Part shown: positions 54,736-64,000 of the stretch, one piece after another | How positions within the stretch are numbered: the stretch's first letter is position 1 | How the letters are laid out: every line of letters starts with the position of its first letter | Source: Branchiostoma floridae | Taxonomy: Eukaryota; Chordata; Leptocardii; Amphioxiformes; Branchiostomatidae | Direction: 5' to 3' | Assembly (NCBI RefSeq): GCF_000003815.2 | Contig: NC_049983.1 | Span: 2,260,497 to 2,324,496, forward strand | Length of the DNA stretch: 64,000 nt | Position numbers and translations under genes: made by a program | Notes under the pieces: model-generated | The model's input: only the letters and a program-made list of their open reading frames with translations | Database searches by the model: none | What the model was told of the DNA's origin: nothing

Positions 54736-55115
54736 TCTACTTTGTTACTTTGTTGAAAGCAGTACAGAACCTATCCGGTGTGTTTTTTTTCTTCTAGATG
54801 GTTCAGTGCTTCAAACCTGTTGTTGACTTCAATGTTGTATCTTTCCCGCACTGCTGGAATTTCTATTTCTGCCAAATTAAGCTGTTTCTCTTGTTTCTTT
54901 GGTCATTCCGTTTAACCCAGAGCCTAAAAGTTGCAATTACAGCGTTGTAGCAAATTTACATACTTTGAATCTAGCCGCTTATAATGAAATAGCTCTTTTG
55001 TTTTAATTTTGCTTCCAAAGACGAAGGCCTTTAATTTGACTAAATTTAATTTGATAAGATGGGCCGCAAGTGTCATTGAAAGTTCCCGATCATCTATGAG
55101 CAAAATAAAACTTTT
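54736..55115. other. noncoding, nothing recognised
   Basis: AT-rich with no supported gene. Confidence 0.3.
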
Positions 55116-55480
55116 TGTTTGGGGGATGAAAACTCCATTACAAATATGACAAATATACTTACAGCCATAGAAGAAAAACTAAAAGATACTCAAGAACCAG
55201 GTGTCAGTTGGGAACTTTTAAAAAAATGGCCATAATAACATATTGCATGGAATATTTGAAGAAGAAAGCACAAACATAATCAATTGCAGAAATGAAGAGC
55301 AAGAATTTGAAAATAAACTCATTAGCATAATAAAAATTATTAAAATAATGGTACAAATAAAGAAAATGCTAATACGTGAAATAAAAGAACGATTAGACAG
55401 CACACAAAATATAAAAGCCGGAGGGTCAGCAGAGGGAAAACAAGCAGATATAAATAATATGACGTAAGTTCTATTAGTAT
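55116..55480 (+). pseudogene. L1-like LINE fragment (region between endonuclease and RT)
   Basis: GVSWELLK, then in another frame CMEYLKKKAQT and NCRNEEQEFENKLISIIKII and MLIREIKERLD resemble the coiled, Lys/Glu-rich segment following the endonuclease in L1-type ORF2 (pattern WELLK...I..YCxxKA...LE..I..L). Frames are broken. Confidence 0.4.
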
Positions 55481-55924
55481 CACTGGCACCCAAACACCCA
55501 CCACCTAGTGCTATCAAACAGAACAACTTCAGCAAAGGGAAAAACAGAGGAACTGTTGTGCTTCCTTATGTGAAATAAGTGTCTGAAGGACATGGAAGGA
55601 TTGTCACTTCACGTGGGATAAAGACTTCTTAACTAAAGTTAAAATCTTGGACATAGAAAATACTTTTTTCCGCTAGAGGGATAAAAGAAGTAATCTATGT
55701 CAGAGCTTTACAACCATCCCAGAACAAAGACGGTGGGCGCCATAGACTCCCTGAAACCTATGACCCACTGCTCACTGAGTCACGTGCCCTATCTGCATAA
55801 CATAACGTCACGGCAGTAGTGGATCGTTCATTCCTTGACAATGACTGGTGCTGTTCATTTATGTGAGTCCAATATTGTGTTGGATAACAATATGACGAAG
55901 TAGCGTCATATACATGCTGTAGTT
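55481..55924. other. noncoding, nothing recognised
   Basis: No gene or element supported. Confidence 0.3.
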
Positions 55925-56175
55925 TAATGATTACTTTCAAACAAAAGGAAATGGGACTAGCTTGTCGCTTTACGTAGAAGCGTAAAGCCGTTTTACTATT
56001 TCACATACAACATGTACTCCTTATCCGGGCTTATTCAAATTTCAAGTAAAGGTTATCAGGGCAACTGAATAACCGCCAGAACAATGACATATTGCTGGGA
56101 AAATGATTTATTCTCATTATGCTGACCCCCAAAACTGACGGTTCTTCCACCGTCAGTTACAAAACCATGAAATAT
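55925..56175. repeat. duplicated flank block, copy 2
   Basis: Direct copy of 48440-48690 (TAATGATTACTTTCAAAC, GCTTTACGTAGAAGCGTAAA, GGGCAACTGAATAACCGCCA, GACGGTTCTTCCACCGTCAG). Downstream similarity is cut at about 56175 by a LINE insertion and partly resumes near 56541. Confidence 0.8.
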
Positions 56176-56540
56176 GGAAAATGAAACACATTTTATTTGT
56201 GAATGCCCACAATTCGATCCCGAAAGAAAAAGACTTTGTTAAAAACGCCACAAAAGATTCTCTTCCTATTAAGATCATCGAATCAATCTATCATAGAATA
56301 CAATGGGCATTTAATTTCCAACTGTCTTCAAAGAAGTCAAACCCCGTTATAGCTACGTAGGCTTAGTACCCTATTCTGTATCATATGTACATTCATCCAC
56401 TTAATATTTGTATGTTAGAATTTAGTTTATCTACATGTACTGACCACATCCATTCATTCATTTGATGTATTTAGTCTTTCTTCTCTTGCAATTAGCCCAA
56501 TGGGCATGAATTTGCAATAAAACATTATAATATGTATTAG
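56176..56540 (+). mobile_element. short 5'-truncated LINE insertion
   Basis: Begins with coding-like text ETHFICECPQFDPERKRL, the HxLxxCPxFxxxR pattern of LINE C-termini, later broken, and ends with a 3' untranslated region and AATAAAACATTATAAT. ATATG occurs at both junctions (56174 and 56540 areas), a possible short target duplication. It interrupts duplicated block copy 2 and is absent from copy 1. Confidence 0.65.
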
Positions 56541-56980
56541 ATATATATTCACATACATGCATGTATGACCGGTGCGCCCCCTACCCAACAACCCTCACTC
56601 ACTCGTGCAAAATACAAGTATCTCTCATTGTGTATCATCCCTTAAGTGTAACAGTTTAAATACCAACATGAATCTTAACCAACAGTATTTGGTTTATTTA
56701 CAATCATTTTACCCGTGTACGTCTTGGACAAACATACGTTGTCTTTGATTACCTCTCATGTGGATCTTAAACAGAATCAGTGGGCCATGTGGTTGTTAGC
56801 ACTCATAAATACACATACATATATTCTACTTGGATGCATTAAGTACCTGTATTATGGAAATTATCAAATGTCGCTATGAACAAAGGGTTACAAATATTCA
56901 AACATAGTACCTGGCACTCGGCATCTACAGACGTTTCGTAAAAGAACAGTTTTTACCTGTACGAGCTCTATTCTCAGTTC
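56541..56980. other. noncoding, nothing recognised
   Basis: May be the continuation of the duplicated block after the LINE insertion for the first 50 bp (ATATATATTCACATACATGC compared with 48706 onward). Otherwise nothing is assigned. Confidence 0.3.
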
Positions 56981-56984
56981 AATT

Positions 56985-57157
56985 TGACGATTTAGCTGTT
57001 CTGTTCTGTTTCCTGGTCCCCACTGTACGTTTCCTGACACAGCACGTTCTCTTGTTCATCATGTTGCCATCCAGTGTCTCGTCCTTGATGTGCATCTTGT
57101 TCACAGTTTGTTACACATTACGTTCCACAGGCGGCAGACGCGTGGACTCCGCCATGT
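56985..57157 (-). pseudogene. inverted N-terminal fragment of a zinc-finger gene
   Basis: Reading the minus strand from 57157: GAC, ATGGCGGAGTCCACGCGTC, TGCCGCCTGTGGAACG, then a stop (TGTAA region), then GCACATCAAGGACGAG, GACACTGGATGGCAACATGA, GAACAAGAGAACGTGCTGTG and CAGGAAACGTACAGTGGGGA. This matches codons 1-55 of gene 4 and gene 1 nearly base for base, with small deletions, an in-frame stop and no fingers following. It is the only family member on this strand. Confidence 0.85.
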
Positions 57158-57199
57158 CTAAACTTTCAGAAGATAACAAACATGTAAAACTAAATACTC

Positions 57200-57855
57200 A
57201 TAAAAACTTCTGTGTCATCACCATATAATATGACGACATTATGACGTCATTTAGCTAATAAGGGCGGCCATCTTGGATTTTGACTAATGACGTCATGAAA
57301 TTAGCTTAAATTATAAATTTTGAATCATGAAAATAGCATTGAATTTCATAGAATTTTATTGTTTTAAGAAAACAAGCATTGTTTACCAAGAAAACCGTGT
57401 TTGAATCGAAATTGGCAAATTTTGGCAAAAATATGCCTGTCAGAATTCCGTTGCCATGGCAACCCCTAATAATGATAGATTTACTTTATTGACAAAAAAA
57501 TTTTGCTAACATTATGTTGTGATATATTACCAAGTTTCGTAGCTTTAGCACTAGCCGTTCATGAGTTATGCGACATAAAGGTTGCTGATGGCCTCAAAAT
57601 TCCCCTCTCTGGTCAGAATAGGTTTAGTGCAAAAGATGGTCCTTCTGATCTTTTGCATAAATTATGATAATTAGGTGGAATTAGCAACACGTGTCGAAAT
57701 ATTCCTCTTACACTAACGAAGCAATTTACATGTATTAACAATGATCACCGATAGGAATTGGAACAGAGATTTTATTAACAAAACATTTTTGGGTCCGTTT
57801 GGACCCCACTCGGTCATTTTAGTCGCAAAAAAGGTCGGGTGCTTGAGGGTTAACG
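57200..57855. mobile_element. diverged relative of the piggyBac-like element (one end)
   Basis: The right end GGGTGCTTGAGGGTTAACG near 57835-57856 and GGACCCCACTCGGTCATTTT resemble the right end of the 28362-29305 element (GACCCCATACGGTCAG...GGATGAGGGTTAA), and GCATAAATTATGATAA at 57655 matches its internal word. The left end was not found, so the limits are approximate. Confidence 0.45.
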
Positions 57856-58035
57856 TTTTTTCCCAGAAAATTAGTCTGCCACCTGCAGAAAAACAAAATG
57901 CCTTTCGCACCACCTGATGCCACGTCATCCTTTCTGATAAAAGCAAAAATGCAAATGCGGGCTGACTTCGCCAGACTCATCAAGGTATTGTTTGCTACAT
58001 CCATGTATTTCTGAACACTTCACAGTACTTTCAAC

Positions 58036-60192
58036 ATGTACGAGCAAGCAGAGCCGGTCCGGTCCCCTTTCTCGCGCCCTGACAGCGGCCAAATTAGCGG
58101 ACCGCAGCCCCAATCCACTCCTGTCCATCAGGGTGGTCACCGCGGGCGCGTCCGCCATGGCAATGGCGCTGACAAACGGCAAGAAGAGGAAGAAGCGGCT
58201 TCACACACGTACGAAGGCCGCGCAACGTACACGTCTGCAGGTAGCCGACATGTTTGTTACTTGCTGTTCATAGCATGGCTTGTCAAACTAGATCAACTAA
58301 TTAGGATTGCAAATTCTTATTCCTGGTACAAAAGGCCCGATTTTGCATATAATGGGATCCCGGGACTGGTCACACTAGTGAATATGCAAGGAAAACGGGG
58401 CATTTCCGACCAGTTCACGGGATGTTTTTGGCACTTTCGGGAGTGATCCCTACGTGGCCCGGTGGGAAACATTGCGGCACCCTGATATTTTGGGGTATCC
58501 AGTCGGGTGTCGGGTTGAATTTTAGACGAAATGGAAAAAGACGCCATGTCCTACCCTTGGGGAACACCCCGGGTATCCGGCAGTCCACAGGGACAAATTT
58601 GTTGCTTCAGAGCCCGGCCGAGGCTACACCCCCTTTTGAAAATATCAAAGAACGGGGTTCAATCATGGCCTGATGTCATTTTGTTGAAATCTCATTTGAC
58701 ATATTTGTAAATCATCTATTTTTCGATCCGTTAACGTCGTGATAAACTTTACAGACCGCACGTATCCTGGTGAAGCAAGCGGCCGCGGTGGTCTCTGTAG
58801 CTTCATCCGCTCCCATCGCAGCTGTATGGCCGCCGGCATTGCCGTCTTGGTCGCTGTGGGACTCGCCCCTATGACGTTCATCAATAAAGAGGTAAATATT
58901 CTTGCACTGTGGATACTGTTGTCTCAATTTTAACACACTTTTACTCACGTTTACTTCTCTGACCTTTCTGAAGAAGATTACAAGACAAAAATCATTTCTA
59001 TTTTTCCTTAACATTTTCTCAAGTTTGGTATTAATAAATATATTTTCTGACAAACGTTTTAGGAAATATCCCGATTTTCTACCGCTGTTGGCGCCTTGAA
59101 GCGCGACCAAGATTACATTTCCACCACTGTTGACGCCTTGAAGCGCGACCAGGACGACATCTCCGCCACTGTTGCCGCCTTGAAGCGCGGCCATGACGAC
59201 ATGTCCGCCACTGTTGCCGCCTTGAAGCACGCCCAAGAAGACATTATCACCACTGTTCAGGGCTTAAAACGCGACCTGTACAAGGAGCATAACCTTACCA
59301 GAGCCTTGGAGCAGCGTCTTCACGAGATGAGTAAGTCGTTTTTTTTTTAGTTTTTATGTGTATCTGTTTGTGATGATGTATTGAGCGATATCATGAATAC
59401 CCAACAGGTAAGTTACTGACAACATCATTTAGTATAAAACAGACAATACGTGGCGTTGATCATCATATTTTCCCCTCATCACACTGACGTATATATATAT
59501 TGTGATGAAGCGTATCTGAGGAATTGTTTTTACTGTGTTTTTTTTTATTATCTCCCATTACACTAGTTCGATGTTAATGCAAATAAATAACTTGTTTTCC
59601 AGCATCTTGTCCTAACGGCTACTCGACTTGGAACGGAATCTGCTACAAGGCTTTCAACACAAGTAAGGCATTCAGCGATGCGGCCGCGGCCTGTGGTGAA
59701 GACGGCGGCACCCTCGCCATGCCCCGGGGCGCTGGGACCAACGCCTTCCTGATCGTCCTGCACAACTCTGTGAGCGACGATCAGGACTTCTGGTTCGGCC
59801 TGCACGATCAGTACAAAGAAGGAAGCTTTCAGTGGGTGGATGGTTCTGCACTTGGGATGTACAACTCCTGGAGTCCGGACGAACCGAACAACTCGGGAGG
59901 CAGCGAAGATTGCGTTGCTTACGCCGCAGGGAAAAATGACAAGTGGAACGACGACGAATGCACTTCGCCGTTTTATTTCATATGCCAGGCTGTTCCAGGT
60001 ACTTCTTATAACCATGTCATTTCGAGAACCTTTGTTTTTTTATTACATATTCTACGTACTAAGTACGTTGTATAATCTCTTTTCACAAATTATATCAAAA
60101 CACGGCATTCAACATCTCATCCTAATTCTTCTATTATTTTCCACATGTCCATAGGCGACACTGTAAAGCGGCTCTCCGACCACGCGCAATAG
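58036..60192 (+). CDS. type II transmembrane C-type lectin, 5 exons
   Basis: Exons 58036-58240, 58755-58891, 59063-59330, 59603-59998 and 60155-60192; phases agree and give 347 residues. The cytoplasmic head (1-91) is Gln/Glu/Arg-rich; a transmembrane segment (92-111, CMAAGIAVLVAVGLAPMTFI) has no signal peptide before it. The neck (115-203) is a coiled coil from 14-residue repeats (ISTTVDALKRDQDD, ISATVAALKRGHDD, MSATVAALKHAQED). The C-type lectin domain (about 205-335) has the first disulphide SCPNGYSTWNGICY, FWFGLHD (WIGL-type), EPNNSGGSEDC (EPN, predicting mannose-type specificity) and KWNDDEC (WND calcium site). The last exon adds GDTVKRLSDHAQ. Likely a calcium-dependent glycan receptor; an immune role is inference. 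Confidence 0.88.
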
Positions 60193-60199
60193 ATCATGT

Positions 60200-60340
60200 C
60201 TTACTATAAACAATTTTAATCCACATCATTCCATATCTCATCAATCTCTACTACTTGTTTTCAGGGCGTCTCTAGGCGACAGGCGGAACTCTCTCCGCCA
60301 CTGTAAACCGGCCCTCCGGACATCTGCAGTGAAAGTACTT
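60200..60340 (+). repeat. partial duplication of the lectin terminal exon region
   Basis: CATTCCATATCTCATC...TCTAGGCGACAGGCGGAACTC, then CACTGTAAACCGGCCCTCCG matches the acceptor region and exon 5 (CATTCAACATCTCATC...CATAGGCGACACTGTAAAGC, then GGCTCTCCG) about 110 bp upstream. It could be an alternative terminal exon or a dead copy. Confidence 0.55.
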
Positions 60341-62629
60341 TCTAATAATGCGATAAATATGAAAATGTAGAAATGGGCCAATACAGCACTTTGTTTACAA
60401 GTTAGTTGAGTAGTAAAATACGAGAAGTAAAAAGATTCTTGTTTTACCATATCAAATCCATTACTTCTTTTCTTTACATAGATTTTAGCTTAGAATCATA
60501 TATCTTTCCTAAGGTGCTTTTTTGTGCATGCTGGCAGTTTTCCATATGGATAAAGCGATGGACCCAAAACAACATGTTGTTTTTCAAGTTTCTTGAGTAG
60601 TAAAATAACACTTGAGAAATGGCGAATGTCACAATGCATTACTGTGTACTTGTAGACACGCCCCAGTTCTCATGTACATTGCAGAGAATGTACCCATATG
60701 TTTTTGCAGGTAGCCAGAAGGTTTTGTTTTACATCGAGAAGTCAAGAAAGAAAAAAAAAGGCCGTGGTTCGGCAGTGTCAAATGCATCACCGCTTCTTAA
60801 ACGTTTCCTAAACACAGATAACACTAACAAAATGCAAGCGCTTAAAACTTGCAACTTCATTGTTGTCACAGTAGACTGACTACTCTTTGTTGTTGTAGTG
60901 AACGAGGAAAATGCCTGATGCCATAATAACCTGGTACTTATTGATTGAAGCTCCTTTAACTATTTTCTTCATGAAAATCTGGCATACTGTGCTCATGCAT
61001 GTAAGCCTGAACCACTGAAGAAACCATATTGGTGAAACCGATCTGTACATGTGTGGCACACTAAATTAAAGTTACTTACAGGAACTGTGGCTCCAGCTGT
61101 CTTACTGATGGGGTGACTGTGGTGAGAAAGATGTCGGTTAGCTTGAGGATCAGTCCGCTCTGGTATATGATTATAGTCCCTTGGCCGCACCTTGGACCCT
61201 ACTGTCGCATTAGGGTCTGAAATCTGTGTGGCGCCGAATGGCAGCTCGCTCCAGACACTTGCAACAGGCAGTTGTATTGATCGATGTCACCTGAGTGGCG
61301 CCGAAAAGCAGCTCGCTCCAGACCCTTGCGATTTAGCCCCGCCTATTGTAAGCTCCTCGCAATTCGGCCTCTGGTTGCCAAAAGAGAGTAGTCGGCCCAC
61401 CTAATAACCTATAACAATATAATTGTCCATCGTGTCGAAACTGACCCTTGAAATGTTGTATCCAAAACTTTTGTTCCACAAATGGCGTCTTTCTCTTAAC
61501 AAAGGCGGTCGGACACACGTAAGTCCTTTTTTAGAACAAACCCTTCATCCTTGTTCGTCCTTCTGGAGGTTACTTATTTTGCTTCAAAAGATGCTGGAGC
61601 AAAACTCCAGCCCAGCAAACAACAGCGCTTGACAGCACTTTGACATTAGAATCTATAAATAGACAAACGAATAAAACACTGTCGCGTTTATTCATTGTTT
61701 CGCTATTTTCAAATTTACCTTAGGCAGTCCGTCTGACAGACTAAATTGATAAAAATTAATTATTATTAATTCATCACAAACACGACTCCTTTTGTGTGAC
61801 CCGTATGAACTATTAACAGCTTTATTGAAGAAGCTCGGTGACGTGAACAAGCAAATGTAACATAACAGTAAAACTAATAATTACACATTTTATCTGTGGG
61901 AATTTTGAACTCAAATGTTGCACTATAAGAATACGTGTCTCCTGAAATCACTACAAAAGAAGAGAGTGTCCCTGTAGTTTTGATGATCTGGTTTATATAT
62001 ATGTCACCCCAACGGTGCTGTAATACATCGTATGACTATGACTGACTGACTTATATGACCTGTTATCCTTACGTTTCATCTGTATCTATCCTTCACTGTT
62101 AGATCACTTTGAACGTGCGCGTTTTCTTGCGGTTATTGATAGACTTATTAAAACCAAATTACAGTATTCACTACATGTATCAACAATGCTCAACGAACTA
62201 TTGAAACTAACAATAAAAACGAAAAGGCCCATTTGGATAAGCAGATATGACAGGAAGCTAATAGGGATGATATAATTTCAACAGTACGTAAATGTCAATA
62301 GTTGAAATAAGCTAATATTTGGTACAAGCATATAGCAAGAACATGATAACAATGGTACTAACAATGGCCATCGTGGCCAGGCAAACCATACAACGTCTCC
62401 CATGTAATATTTATCAGTGAAATGCAGTACTGCCTGTGCATACCCTGGGGTACGACGTACTACACTATAGATCAAACACATGCTTTGTTTTTCAAAGTAT
62501 CAGATACATAATGAAACCTGGCAGATTGAAGTAACACAATTCAACAACAGATGAGGTTTATCGTACATTTTCATTGACTTGTCAAGAACGAATAATTACC
62601 ATGATACAGCATAAGGGCAGATTGGGCCA
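60341..62629. other. 3' flank of the lectin gene and intergenic sequence
   Basis: No gene recognised. Two copies of GGCGCCGAANNGCAGCTCGC, TCCAGACNCTTGC at 61217-61265 and 61285-61330 form a short direct repeat about 70 bp apart, related to TTGGCAGCTACTCTAGACCC near 573. A TTGCATAATATGCAA-like AT-rich stretch is absent here; the rest is AT-rich. Confidence 0.35.
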
Positions 62630-62800
62630 GTGCCCTTTCATTTTTTTCATATTTACTTCTAAGATGATTTCATTCGGTCTTTTTTTTTTCATTTTTAGAT
62701 CAAAACTGCATATTTTGGTCCCTGCCCCCTGGTATTACAAAAGAATGACCTTAAATTTGGCACATAGGTGCCTTGATCATACGCTCATGTAAATATCCGT
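62630..62800. repeat. dispersed repeat copy related to 22550-22790
   Basis: TTTTTCATATTTACTTCTAA, CCCCCTGGTATTACAAAAGA, ATGACCTTAAATTTGGCACA and AGGTGCCTTGATCAT occur in the same order as in 22550-22790. Confidence 0.55.
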
Positions 62801-62919
62801 TTGGTATATAGAACAACAAAATGCTTTTGGTCGGCAAACAAAAATGTAATCTAACAGTCCTGTGCTCTTGTGTGTGGGTCCGTTTCATGCATATTAACGC
62901 TGAAAAGCATGGGAACTAT

Positions 62920-63799
62920 CTAGTTTTTGTGCTCCGTAAGAAATGGTAGGTACATGCGTACTACATCGCACTGCTGACAACCAGAAAAAGAATAATCCTT
63001 ATTAGGCCTAGGCATGGTGGCCTTCAGGTCTCTCAAAACATCAGCAGGCTCGTCATACACGTATACCAGATAGTCGGCTAGTGACTCTTGTTTGCTAAGG
63101 TCAAAGGCTGCTAACAATATATACAGTTTGTTCTCCAGTACAAACAGATTAGCATATTCAACCATCACAAGGTCTCCTAAATGTGGCAAGCCTTGTCGTG
63201 TCTGCCAGCGGTCTAACGCTGTATCGTACACAAAAGTCTGAGTGCACTGACGATCTGTACAGAAATTTTTTGTTCCCATGGCAACAGCTGTGAGGAATGG
63301 ACTAATGCAATTCGGTGTGAAGTCCGCATGTGCCACATGTCCTTGCTAGGGTCGTAGCAATGTACTTCCATGTATGTGAAGAAATACAGGTTTCGACCAC
63401 AGGACAATATTGCATTATAGATTGGTTGTCTGTTATAGTGCAGCTGTGAACACTCCTGCCACTGGTTTGTGTGCTGATTGTATTTTTTCATCTGCAGGAT
63501 TTCCTGAAATGTAATACAAACTGTGATTGACTTCACAAAGTTGTATCTCGGGACACTTTAAGTAACTTTCTGGTCCCTTAGATATTGAGGACACACTTGT
63601 TTGTTCCCTCACGTTTTCTGCATGGTTGTACTTAAACAGCGACAATTGCATCTTATCCTCTGATCCTTTAGTTTTCAGGATATAGAAGTCGTTATCACTG
63701 CTGACTGTCATGGCAGAGGAATTGGGAAGGTCTTCTGGCTTGTAGTTGCAGTTGATGTACTTCCCTTTCTGTGGGTTCATGAAAATTAGCTCGTCGGAA
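62920..63799 (-). pseudogene. last exon of a second kelch-like gene, frame broken twice
   Basis: On the minus strand the acceptor TATCCAG precedes TTCCGACGAGCTAATTTTCATG at 63799, the same position and phase as exon 5 of the 30.8 kb gene (SDELIFMNPQKGKYINC against [17 protein letters not shown]). Similarity continues through DNDFYIL, NHSLYYIS, then in another frame QMKKYNQHTNQWQECSQL and MEVHCYDPSKDMW, then back in the first frame VAMGTKNFCTDRQ, FVYDTALDRW and YVYDEPADVLRDL, stopping at 62920. The two shifts (near 63505 and 63330) compensate. It is either a pseudogene, two sequencing errors, or tolerated shifts in a weak propeller. Earlier exons would lie beyond the window. Confidence 0.75.
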
Positions 63800-64000
63800 C
63801 TGGATAGGACAAACTACATCTGTCAAATCGTCAAAAGTTAAACTGGACAGGAAATGCATAACTCTTTCTACAGGGGTGATGCTGAAATTGCAAAAGGTAC
63901 TGTTCTAGCAAATCTTATTTTGTACCCTCTTAAGAAATGTCTAAGGAATACGTAGGCATTAGATGGATATTACATTTCTTGCAGGACAACAGAATGTAAA
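63800..64000 (-). other. intron of the second kelch-like gene
   Basis: Sequence upstream of the last-exon acceptor. No further kelch-like exon is seen before the window ends. Confidence 0.4.

Overview
This is eukaryotic, intron-bearing animal DNA, most likely from an invertebrate chordate such as amphioxus (Branchiostoma). That is an inference from the REST-like C2H2 zinc-finger style (alternating CGECGYRTA and CDQCDYSAA fingers), a kelch-like gene, a C-type lectin with EPN and WND motifs, and the mix of APE-type LINEs, Penelope-like remnants and short DNA transposons. There are no operons, ribosome binding sites, CRISPR arrays or prokaryotic genes. Most open frames on both strands are repeat artefacts. 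No tRNA, rRNA or other ncRNA gene was recognised.

Layout. 1-17 kb is gene-poor: a SINE-like fragment, a 43-bp minisatellite headed by a hairpin, one possible coding exon (RRP1-like, 4.47 kb), a satellite carrying CCCTAA telomere-type motifs, a long CA tract with a Harbinger-like MITE inserted in it, a 1.28 kb fold-back element, a second inverted-repeat element and a 60-bp tandem repeat. 17-57 kb is a same-strand cluster of C2H2 zinc-finger genes: coding exons at 18.7, 26.9, 37.5 and 52.9 kb, a pseudogene at 44.9-46.4 kb, finger remnants at 19.7, 28.2, 29.5 and 38.6 kb, and an inverted N-terminal fragment at 57.1 kb. Each of the four intact genes has, 1.1-3.8 kb upstream, a copy of the same roughly 260-bp module: a DR1-like nuclear-receptor site, a YY1-like CCGCCATTTTG and a noncoding first exon with a splice donor (17.3, 24.5, 34.9, 48.9 kb). 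A five-exon BTB-BACK-kelch gene lies inside the cluster (30.8-34.2 kb). LINEs have invaded it: a nested pair at 38.85-44.54 kb and a minus-strand element in the intron of the 52.9 kb gene. 58-60.2 kb is a five-exon type II C-type lectin. 62.9-63.8 kb is a minus-strand last exon of a second kelch-like gene whose frame breaks twice.

How it fits together. The zinc-finger genes share a promoter and first exon, the splice position just before ATGGC, and, in three of four, an N-terminal region I do not recognise as KRAB, SCAN or BTB. The picture is a lineage-specific family expanding by tandem duplication of whole promoter-plus-gene units, with finger arrays being trimmed and lost and retroelements accumulating between copies. 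The kelch-like protein would be a CUL3 substrate adaptor and the lectin a surface receptor; nothing in the sequence links them functionally to the zinc-finger genes.
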